From CAVTSA01 sp963790575 (lineage in GTDB: Bacteria > Chloroflexota > Dormibacteria > Dormibacterales > Dormibacteraceae), in assembly GCA_963790575.1 (NCBI GenBank), contig CAWBPD010000026.1, positions 372,001 through 436,000 on the forward strand: DNA of 64,000 nucleotides. Reading direction: 5' to 3'. This document shows, piece by piece, positions 34,997-41,887 of the stretch; positions within the stretch are counted from its first letter, which is position 1; the number at the start of each line of letters is the position of its first letter. Both the position numbers and the translations under genes were made by a program. The notes under the pieces were generated by a model that had not been told where the DNA came from, made no database searches, and worked only from the letters and a program-made list of their open reading frames with translations.

Positions 34997-35407
34997 TTGC
35001 GGGGGGAGGTCGGCCTCGCGTGCGTAGACCACGACCATGGCCCCCTCGACGCGCACGGGATACGTCTTGACACGCACCGCGGGATCGACCAGGCAGCGCC
35101 CGGTCTCGATCTCGAACTCCCACAGGTGCCAGGGACAGCGGATGATCTCGCCCTCGCGCACCACCTCGAGGCCGGGCGCAGCCGCGGTCGGAGGTGCGGC
35201 GGCGACGACCCGCCCGCTCACCCGACCGGTGCAGAGTGGCCCCAGCTTGTGCGGGCACAGATTCCGCAGCGCGTGGTAACGGCCATCGATGTTGAAGACA
35301 CCGATGCCGGCACGGCCGCGGAAGGGCACCACGAGCCGCCGCTCGCCAGGGCCGAGCTCAGCCGCTGGGCAGACCACGACCCGGAGTGCCTCTTCGATCG
35401 CGGCCAT
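34991..35407 (-). CDS. Rieske [2Fe-2S] ferredoxin-like protein
   Basis: 138 residues. The cluster ligands are complete: NLCPHKLGPLC gives C-x-H and IIRCPWHLWEF gives C-xx-H. A stand-alone Rieske ferredoxin of this length normally passes electrons to an oxygenase or acts in a small redox chain. ATG 35405-35407 lies 11 nt after the amidohydrolase stop, so the two are co-transcribed and may serve the same aromatic-ring pathway (inference). The 3' end is overlapped by repeat family B units. Confidence 0.9.
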   Translation of the reverse strand: MAAIEEALRVVVCPAAELGPGERRLVVPFRGRAGIGVFNIDGRYHALRNLCPHKLGPLCTGRVSGRVVAAAPPTAAAPGLEVVREGEIIRCPWHLWEFEIETGRCLVDPAVRVKTYPVRVEGAMVVVYAREADLPPQP

Positions 35408-35418
35408 CGTGGCTGGGC

Positions 35419-36504
35419 TCAAATGCCGAGCAGGTCGCAGGCGGTCTCCGCGAAGATCCGGCGATGGAGCGACTCGGACAGCCCCTCGAACGTGGTCGCC
35501 GGGTCGTCCCAGTCCCAGTGCGGCCAGTCGGACGAGAAGACCAGCGTCTCGTCCGCGTGCAGGGCTTCCATCATCGTCGCCAGCTGGGTGCGGTTCTCCG
35601 GCTCCATGAAGGGCTGCGAACCGACCCGGATGTGGCCGCGGAAGTACTCGCTGGGGAGCCTTCGGAGCCAGGGGGTCTGGTCGCGGAGGGAGCGCCAGTC
35701 GGCGTCCATGTGCCACATCAGGCCAACCGCCCAGAACTGGTCGCACTCGTCGATCAGCACCTTGAGGCCGGGGTACTTCTCGAACACGCCCTCGGCGATC
35801 AACGAGACGGCGTGCGCCATCGCCATCTGCGGCCGGGCCATGCGGGTCTCGATGTAGTAGGTCGGGTACCCGACGCCGGTGGGCGGGCCGGCCATCCCGG
35901 CGCCCTCGTTGCCGGGGTGGATGCCGATCGCCAGGTGATGCCGCTCGCAGGCCTCCCAGATGGGATGGAAGAAGCGGTTGCCGTAGGGCCGGGGCGATCC
36001 CGTGGGCAGCATCACCGCGCGCACCTGCGGATGGTCGCCAAGCCGTTCGATCTCGCGCACGGCCAGCGCGGGATCGCTCACGCAGACGCCGATCGCGACC
36101 AGGAGGCGGGGGTCCTTGGCGGCCCACTGCTCCAGCGTCCAGTCGTTGAAGGCCTGGACCACGGCCGCGGCGAAGTCGGGGTCGGGCACGATCGTCGCGC
36201 CGTACGCGGTGGAGCCGGTGAGCAGCGCGTAGTCCACGTGCCACACATCGAGGTGCTCCCGGCGCAGGAGGTCGTAGCTGGTGCCCAGCTGGCGGTCCTG
36301 TGCGGGCCGATCGCGCCCGTCGACCAGATCGGTGCGGTGCGCGTCTTTGGCCACGTTGAAGTAGCCCGACCCGGGGAGCCGGATGCCTTGCTCCTCCGCC
36401 TGCCGGCGATAGACGCGAGGCATGTAGGGGAACAGCTCCTCGATCTTGCCGGTGCCCTGGTGCACGTCGCAGTCCACCAGCGCCACTCCCAGTCCGCGCC
36501 TCAC
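35419..36504 (-). CDS. Amidohydrolase-2 family protein (ACMSD-like decarboxylase/hydrolase)
   Basis: About 361 residues of a metal-dependent TIM-barrel hydrolase. DCDVHQGTG supplies the first metal ligands (DxH), GIHPGNEG and DECDQFW mid-barrel ligands, and FSSDWPHWDWDDP the last Asp. Family members decarboxylate or hydrolyse aromatic-derived acids. The frame continues far upstream, but the domain starts at about GTG 36504 or GTG 36486; neither has a strong ribosome binding site. Followed by a Rieske protein; preceded by repeat family C. Confidence 0.85.
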   Translation of the reverse strand: MRRGLGVALVDCDVHQGTGKIEELFPYMPRVYRRQAEEQGIRLPGSGYFNVAKDAHRTDLVDGRDRPAQDRQLGTSYDLLRREHLDVWHVDYALLTGSTAYGATIVPDPDFAAAVVQAFNDWTLEQWAAKDPRLLVAIGVCVSDPALAVREIERLGDHPQVRAVMLPTGSPRPYGNRFFHPIWEACERHHLAIGIHPGNEGAGMAGPPTGVGYPTYYIETRMARPQMAMAHAVSLIAEGVFEKYPGLKVLIDECDQFWAVGLMWHMDADWRSLRDQTPWLRRLPSEYFRGHIRVGSQPFMEPENRTQLATMMEALHADETLVFSSDWPHWDWDDPATTFEGLSESLHRRIFAETACDLLGI

Positions 36505-36593
36505 CCGTCCAGCCCGGCGCCGTGACCGGGCGTGCTCCCGCTGTCGTTGCCATGGCCTCACCGTACACCCGGCCGTTGGCGCACCCCGTGCCG

Positions 36594-36736
36594 GCCGATG
36601 GTGCACCTTCGGGGGTATCGGGGGTGGGAAGGGCCCGATGGTGCACCTCCGGGGGTTACCCGGGGCTGGCAAGGGCCCGATGGTGCACCTCCGGGGGTTA
36701 TGGCGCGCCGGAGAGGGCACGCTGGTGCACTGTGCA
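36594..36736. repeat. Tandem 40-42-bp repeat with GGTGCACC palindromes (family C)
   Basis: Three units (36594-36632, 36633-36674, 36675-36716) and a partial fourth share GATGGTGCACCTCCGGGGGT. The GGTGCAC(C/T) palindromes are centred at about 36603, 36643, 36685 and 36727: pitch 40, 42, 42 bp. The last is followed by a mirror GTGCACC. They fill the gap between the AIR-synthase-like gene and the amidohydrolase gene. Confidence 0.85.
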
Positions 36737-36755
36737 CCAACGCCCGCCCTCAGCG

Positions 36756-37751
36756 TCAGGTGGCGAGCAGGCGTGCCACCTCGTCGCGCTCGGGCCAGGG
36801 GATGGCATGACCCGCTTCGTCCCAGACGCCGCTCCCGGGCTGGGCGACGGCGATCGCGGCCACCGGATACCCGGCGTCGCGGAGGCGCCGGATAGCGAAG
36901 TCCGCGGCGCCGCGCGCGAACCCGGCCAGCAGCGCGCCTGAGGCGAGCGTGGCCCAGGGATCGGCACCCAGGGCGCGGCACACCGCCACCCCGGGCGCGA
37001 ACCAGAGCGCCGCCGATCGGTCGACCCGGAGCGCCAGACCGGAAGCCCGCGCCAGCTCCCACAGAGCCGCCGCCAGGCCTCCCTCGGTGGGATCGTGCAT
37101 GGCCATCGCGCCCAGCTCGGCGGCGAGGAGCGCCTGCGCGACCACGCCGATCCCCGGGTTGTCGATGGCGGCGGCCGCGGCGCGGAGCAGGTCCGGCGCC
37201 ACCTCCCGCCCCCGCTCGCCGGCCGCGCCCGCCAGCACCGCGGCGCCCTCCACCGGCGCGGGTCCGATCTGCAGCACCACGTCGCCCACGCGCAGACCCG
37301 CGGTCGGTATCACCTGATTGGCGAGCCCCAGCATCTGTCCCACCACGACCGCCCGGCGCACGGCATCCGTGACCTCGGTGTGCCCCCCGACCAGCACCGC
37401 GCCGACACGGCCGAGCTCCTGGCGGAGCTCGGCGAACAGGGCCTTCACCTCGTCCTCGGTCGATCCGGGAGGAAGCAGCACCGTGGCCAGGAACCAGCGG
37501 GGCCGGGCGCCGGTGACGGCGACATCGTTGGCGTTGACGAGGACCGCCGAGCGGCCCGAGGCGACGCCTCCGAAGGTGATCGGGTCGGTGGCGACCACCA
37601 GCGTGGAGGGCGCGCCGACGTCGAGCGCGCACGCATCCTCGCCGATCGCCGGGCCCAGCCTCAGCTCGGGCACCTCCGTCCCGTCGCCGGTCAGGAGCCG
37701 GCCCAGCAGCTCCGCGGGCAGCTTTCCGGGCGGGATCACACGAGCCGTCAC
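36756..37751 (-). CDS. AIR synthase-related protein (PurM/HypE/ThiL superfamily)
   Basis: 331 residues, ATP-dependent PurM-like fold. GPAIGEDACALD (nucleotide/metal loop), VATDPITFGGVASGR, ANDVAVTGARPRWFLATVLLP and the Gly-rich GGHTEVTDAVRRAVVVGQMLG are characteristic; the C-terminal domain has MHDPTEGGLAAALWELA. HypE matures hydrogenase cofactor, but this protein lacks an obvious C-terminal PRIC-type cysteine tail and no hydrogenase genes are near. The GTG start overlaps the rsmA stop (GTGA), so it is translated with rsmA. Precise reaction unknown. Confidence 0.85.
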   Translation of the reverse strand: MTARVIPPGKLPAELLGRLLTGDGTEVPELRLGPAIGEDACALDVGAPSTLVVATDPITFGGVASGRSAVLVNANDVAVTGARPRWFLATVLLPPGSTEDEVKALFAELRQELGRVGAVLVGGHTEVTDAVRRAVVVGQMLGLANQVIPTAGLRVGDVVLQIGPAPVEGAAVLAGAAGERGREVAPDLLRAAAAAIDNPGIGVVAQALLAAELGAMAMHDPTEGGLAAALWELARASGLALRVDRSAALWFAPGVAVCRALGADPWATLASGALLAGFARGAADFAIRRLRDAGYPVAAIAVAQPGSGVWDEAGHAIPWPERDEVARLLAT

Positions 37752-38605
37752 GACCGCCGCACCTGGGGCTCGAAGGCGCGGTAACACCGCTCCCACTCAT
37801 CGATCCCCAGCGTCTCCGGACGGCGCTCGGGATCGATCCCCACCGTCTCCAGGCGTACCACCACCTCGCCCCGTCCGAGGCCGGTGACTCGCACCAGTGA
37901 GCTCCCCAGTTGCTTGCGCCGGAACTGGAAGACGGCCGCGGCGAAACGGAAGAAGGCTGCCAGGTCGGGCAACGACAGCGCCGGCCGCTGCCGCACGTCG
38001 AGCCGCACCAGCGCCGACCACACCTTGGGGGGTGGGTCGAAGGCCTCGGGCGGGAGCGTGAAGCGCATCTCGGGCACGGTCAGCGTCTGCGCCACCACCG
38101 TGGCCAGGCTCCAGCCGCCGGTGCCGCACCAGCGTTCGGCCACCTCCCGCTGCACGACGAAGGAGATCCGTTTGGGCAGCGGCCGCGCGTCCAGCACCCG
38201 CCGCAGCAAGGCGCCCGTCAGGTAGTAGGGGATGTTGCCGACCACGATCTCCCCGCCCCGTGGGAACAGCGCCGCCAGGTCGACCCGCAGGATGTCCGCG
38301 GCCACCACCTCGGCACCCGGCGCGGCCCGCCGCAGCGCCGGCAGCAGCCGCTCATCCAGCTCCACCGCCACCAGCCGTCGCGCCCGGGATGCGAGGCGCC
38401 GGGTCAAAGTTCCCGGCCCCGCCCCCACCTCCAGCACCTCATCCCCCGGGCCCACCTCCGCCGCGTCCGCGACCCGGTCCAGCAGCTCCTCGTCGTGCAG
38501 GAAGTTCTGCCCCAGCCGGTGCCTCGCGGTGGGCCGTTGGCCGGGAGCGGGCCCCGCGGCGCCGTGTTTGGGGGGCCGCTTGCCGGCCAACGGCACCGGT
38601 TCCAT
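37748..38605 (-). CDS. rsmA: 16S rRNA (adenine1518/1519-N6) dimethyltransferase
   Basis: 285 residues, KsgA/RsmA. HRLGQNFLHD is the N-terminal signature, VLEVGAGPGTLTRRL the SAM-binding motif I, VVGNIPYYLTGALL the catalytic NxPY motif IV, and a C-terminal domain follows (ERRPETLGIDEWERCYRAF). It dimethylates two adjacent adenines near the 3' end of 16S rRNA during 30S maturation. The ATG shares a base with the tatD stop (TGATG), and the stop overlaps the next gene. Confidence 0.96.
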   Translation of the reverse strand: MEPVPLAGKRPPKHGAAGPAPGQRPTARHRLGQNFLHDEELLDRVADAAEVGPGDEVLEVGAGPGTLTRRLASRARRLVAVELDERLLPALRRAAPGAEVVAADILRVDLAALFPRGGEIVVGNIPYYLTGALLRRVLDARPLPKRISFVVQREVAERWCGTGGWSLATVVAQTLTVPEMRFTLPPEAFDPPPKVWSALVRLDVRQRPALSLPDLAAFFRFAAAVFQFRRKQLGSSLVRVTGLGRGEVVVRLETVGIDPERRPETLGIDEWERCYRAFEPQVRRS

Positions 38606-39357
38606 CAGTGCAGGCGTGTGAAGAGACGCTCGGCGTTGGCCCGCTGCAGCGCGTCGAGCTCTTCCAGGCTGACGCCGCGCACCTCGGCGACCGTGCGCGC
38701 GGTGTCCACCATCCAGGCCGGTCGCATCGCCCCCGACCGCCCGCGCGGCGTCCCCCAGGGCGCGTCCGTCTCCAGCAGCAGGCGATCTGAAGGCACCCGG
38801 CGCGCCACCTCGCGGATTCCCTCGCGCGAGGCCCGGGTCACGATGCCCGAGAAGGAGAGCATGAACCCGAGCTCGAGAAAGCGCTCCGCCCACCCCCAGT
38901 CGAGCGACCAGTAATGCATGACCCCGCGCACCCCCGGGTGGCGGCGCAGGACCGTCCACGCGTCCTCGGCGGTGCCCCGGATGTGCACTGACACTGGCAG
39001 GTCGCATTCTTCGGCGAGCAGCAGCGTGCTCTCGAACCACTCCAGCTGCGCCTCCCACGGCCCGCGGTGCTCGTCTTCCCCATCCAGCCCGACCTCCCCG
39101 ATCGCGACCACCCGGGGGTGGCGGGCCAGGCTGCGCAGCTCGCCCAGGTCCGGGCCTTGCTGGTTCAGCGGGTGATGGCCGACCGCCGCCCAGACGCCGA
39201 CCAGCGACTGCGACCACGCCACCGACTGCCGCGAGCTGGGCCCGTCCACCCCCATCGCGATCAGGTCGGTCACCCCGGCCGTGGCGGCTTCCTCCACGAT
39301 GTCCTGGGTTTCGCCCTCCAGGTCGTCGAGGTGGATGTGGGTGTCGACCAGCCTCAC
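38605..39357 (-). CDS. tatD: TatD family metal-dependent deoxyribonuclease
   Basis: 250 residues. VDTHIHLDD (metal HxH), IGEVGLDGED (Glu ligand), VSVHIRGTAEDA (His), VMHYWSLDW (His) and LLLETDAPW (Asp) are the TatD signatures. The usual GLD-Y is GLDGED. It is the common neighbour of metG and rsmA in many bacteria. The GTG at 39357 overlaps the metG stop by 4 nt, confirming the start. Confidence 0.94.
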   Translation of the reverse strand: MRLVDTHIHLDDLEGETQDIVEEAATAGVTDLIAMGVDGPSSRQSVAWSQSLVGVWAAVGHHPLNQQGPDLGELRSLARHPRVVAIGEVGLDGEDEHRGPWEAQLEWFESTLLLAEECDLPVSVHIRGTAEDAWTVLRRHPGVRGVMHYWSLDWGWAERFLELGFMLSFSGIVTRASREGIREVARRVPSDRLLLETDAPWGTPRGRSGAMRPAWMVDTARTVAEVRGVSLEELDALQRANAERLFTRLH

Positions 39358-41141
39358 TTGCCCGGCGTTCCCTCGTCGGTCATGCGGCGCAGCTCCTCCG
39401 CCGCCAGCGCGGGGTCGAGCTTGCGGAAGAGGGCCTGGGGCCGGGCGAGCGGCCGGCCCGCCTCCAGCGTCGCCGGTCGCCAGCGGTCCCCGACCGGGTA
39501 GGAGCCGGTGATCACGCGGTGGGGGTCCTCGCCGCCGATCTCCTCGAAGACCGGCATCGGAGCCAGCACGTCCTGGTACCCCAGCATCTGGTGCAGGCGC
39601 TGCGCCGTGAACGGGAGGAAGGGCGACAGGATCGTCTTCAAGTGGTTGACGCACTGGAGGGCGACGTAGAGCGAGGTGGCCGCCCGCTCGCGGTCGCTCT
39701 TCACCACCAGCCACGGCTCCTCCTGCGTCAGGTACTGGTTCACCAGCGCGGAGAGCCGCATCGCCTCCTGGATGCCGGCCCGGAAGTGGTTGTCCCGGAT
39801 CAGCGTGCCCACCGACTCGAAGCCGGCCGTCACCTGGTCCAGCAGAGCGGTGTCGGTTGCCCCCAGCGGACCCGGCTCGGGGACTCCGCCGAAGTTGCGC
39901 TGCGCGTTGACCAGCGTGCGGTTGACCAGGTTGCCCCAGTTCGCCACCAGCTCGTCGTTGTTGCGGCGTATGAACTCCGCCCAGGTGAAGTCGGCATCGT
40001 GGTTCTCGGGCCCCGCGATGGAGAGGAAGTAGCGCAGCGGGTCGGGGTCGTAGCGCTCCAGGAAGTCGCGCACCAGGATCACGTGGCCGCGGCTGGTCGA
40101 GAGCTGCTTCCCCTCCATGGTCAAAAACTCGGTGGAGGGCACGTCGTAGGGCAGGTTGAGATCGCCTTCGCCGAGCAGGATGGCGGGCCAGATCACGGTG
40201 TGGAAGGTGATGTTGTCCTTCCCCATGAAGTAGTAGCCGGGGACGGTGGGGTCGAGCCACCACGCTTTCCAGGCCTCGGGATCGCCCACCGCCCGAGCCC
40301 ACTCGACGGAGGCCGATAGGTAGCCGATCACCGCGTCGAACCAGACATAGATCTTCTTGTGCGGGTCGTCCTCCCAACCCGGGAGCGGGACCGGCACCCC
40401 CCAGTCCAGGTCGCGGGTGATGGCGCGCGGCTTGAGGTCGCCCGCCAGCGCGAGCGAGAACCGGCGCACGTTGGTCCGCCAGTGCCGCTGGGCTGCGATC
40501 CAGGCCTGCAGCTGATCCGCGAAGCGAGGCAGCTCGATGAAGAAGTGCTCGGTCTCGCGGAATTCCGGAGTCTCGCCGTTGACGCGCGAGCGCGGGTTGA
40601 TCAGGTCCGTGGGGTCGAGCTGATTCCCGCAGTTGTCGCACTGGTCGCCGCGCGCCTCCGGGTAGCCGCAGATGGGGCAGGTGCCCTCGATATAGCGATC
40701 GGGCAGCGTGCGGCCGCTGGAGGGGCTGAACGCACCCAGCTGGGTGCGGGCGACGATGTAGCCCTTGGCGTAGAGCGTCCGGAACAGGTCCTGGGTTGTG
40801 CGGTAGTGGTTCTTGGTGGTGGTCCGTGTGAAGAGGTCGTAGCTGATTCCTAGCCGGCGCAGGTCCTCCGTGATGACGGCGTTGTAGCGGTCGGCGAAGA
40901 CGCGGGGTGGCACGCCCTCCTGGTCGGCGCCGTACGTGATCGGGGTCCCGTGCTCGTCGGTGCCGCTCACCATCAGGACACGGCGCCCGCGCAGCCGCTG
41001 GTAGCGGGCGAAGACATCGGCCACCGTGTAGGGCGCCATGTGCCCCAAGTGGCGGGGGCCGTTGGCGTAGGGCCAGGCGACGCAGACGAGGATCCGTTCG
41101 GCGTCAGGGTCGGCGGTCGGTCGGGGGACTGATTCAGGCAC
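39354..41141 (-). CDS. metG: Methionyl-tRNA synthetase
   Basis: 595 residues, class I synthetase. AWPYANGPRHLGH is the HIGH box, CPICGYPEARGDQCDNCG the four-cysteine zinc knuckle of the larger MetRS type, and EGKQLSTSRGHVI replaces KMSKS. ENHDADFTWAEFIRRNNDELVANWGNLVNR is the conserved stem-contact region; an anticodon-binding domain closes the protein, with no C-terminal EMAP-like dimerisation domain. The GTG start overlaps rsmI by 8 nt. Confidence 0.96.
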   Translation of the reverse strand: MPESVPRPTADPDAERILVCVAWPYANGPRHLGHMAPYTVADVFARYQRLRGRRVLMVSGTDEHGTPITYGADQEGVPPRVFADRYNAVITEDLRRLGISYDLFTRTTTKNHYRTTQDLFRTLYAKGYIVARTQLGAFSPSSGRTLPDRYIEGTCPICGYPEARGDQCDNCGNQLDPTDLINPRSRVNGETPEFRETEHFFIELPRFADQLQAWIAAQRHWRTNVRRFSLALAGDLKPRAITRDLDWGVPVPLPGWEDDPHKKIYVWFDAVIGYLSASVEWARAVGDPEAWKAWWLDPTVPGYYFMGKDNITFHTVIWPAILLGEGDLNLPYDVPSTEFLTMEGKQLSTSRGHVILVRDFLERYDPDPLRYFLSIAGPENHDADFTWAEFIRRNNDELVANWGNLVNRTLVNAQRNFGGVPEPGPLGATDTALLDQVTAGFESVGTLIRDNHFRAGIQEAMRLSALVNQYLTQEEPWLVVKSDRERAATSLYVALQCVNHLKTILSPFLPFTAQRLHQMLGYQDVLAPMPVFEEIGGEDPHRVITGSYPVGDRWRPATLEAGRPLARPQALFRKLDPALAAEELRRMTDEGTPGK

Positions 41142-41796
41142 CGGAAATGACCAGGGTAAACTCGCCGCGGGCCCGATCGCCGAGTTCCGCCAGCACCTCC
41201 TGCGGGGTCCCGCGCAGCACCTCTTCGTGGAGCTTGGTCAACTCCCGGCAGACCGCGATCTGGCGGTCACCGAGCGCTTCGCGGATGGCCTGCAACGACT
41301 TGAGCACCCGGTGCGGAGACTCGAAGCAGACCGTCTGATAGGGCGAATCCCGCGCCGCCGCCAGGAACCTACCCAGCTCGCCCGGCTTGCGGGGCAGAAA
41401 CCCGGCGAACGTGAACCCGGCGCCCGGGAACCCGGCCGCCGCCACCGCCGCGGTGACAGCGCTTGGTCCCGGGATCGGCACCACGTCGTGCCCCGCCTCC
41501 CACGCCGCGTCGACCAGGCGCTGACCGGGGTCGGACAGGGTCGGCGTGCCGGCGTCGGAGACGATGGCGACGTCGCCCAGCGCGAGAGCCGCCAGCATGC
41601 GGGGCAGGATCTTGCGCTCGATCGGGGCCCGGTAGCTGACCATCGCCTTGCGGATCTGGTGGCGCTGCAGCAGCCGCGCGCTAACGCGGGTGTCCTCGGC
41701 GGCGATCAGGTTCACCTCGGACAGGACCCGGATCGCGCGCAGCGTCACGTCCTCGAGGTTCCCGATCGGGGTGGAGACGACGTAGAGAGTGCTGAT
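41134..41796 (-). CDS. rsmI: 16S rRNA (cytidine1402-2'-O)-methyltransferase, probable ATC start
   Basis: SAM-dependent methylase of the tetrapyrrole-methylase fold. The conserved N-terminus STLYVVSTPIGNLEDVTLRAIRVL is in frame, but the codon where Met is expected (before Ser-Thr-Leu-Tyr) is ATC at 41794-41796. No ATG, GTG or TTG lies upstream before an in-frame TAG. GGTGAGG sits 2 nt before the ATC. The first GTG (41748) would delete the TPIGNL substrate loop. Other motifs are intact: AAEDTRVS, VSDAGTPTLSDPG, IPGPSAVTAA and SPHRV. With ATC the length is 220 residues, shorter than the roughly 280 of E. coli because the C-terminal domain is missing. Confidence 0.88.
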   Translation of the reverse strand: MSTLYVVSTPIGNLEDVTLRAIRVLSEVNLIAAEDTRVSARLLQRHQIRKAMVSYRAPIERKILPRMLAALALGDVAIVSDAGTPTLSDPGQRLVDAAWEAGHDVVPIPGPSAVTAAVAAAGFPGAGFTFAGFLPRKPGELGRFLAAARDSPYQTVCFESPHRVLKSLQAIREALGDRQIAVCRELTKLHEEVLRGTPQEVLAELGDRARGEFTLVISGA

Positions 41797-41826
41797 CGCC
41801 TCACCGTACCGGTCCGATGGGGTCCG

Positions 41827-41880
41827 AGTGTCCGCAGCAGGACGCTATCCCGGCCAAAGTAAGGGCAGAGTGCGGACACT
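41827..41880. repeat. Inverted-repeat element family D, copy 1
   Basis: Arms AGTGTCCGCA (41827-41836) and TGCGGACACT (41871-41880) are perfect inverted repeats with centres 44 bp apart. The interior has GCAGGACGCTAT. A homologous element lies at 62241-62293 in the opposite orientation. It occupies the 90 bp between dinG and rsmI, so terminator or promoter roles are both possible. Confidence 0.8.
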
Positions 41881-41887
41881 GTGGCCC

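Noticed and set aside
36594..36736. CRISPR array
   Set aside because: Only three to four units, and the variable part is short and partly conserved; it is a tandem repeat.
36756..37751. Calling the AIR-synthase-like protein HypE
   Set aside because: No hydrogenase or other hyp genes nearby and no cysteine tail needed for cyanide transfer.
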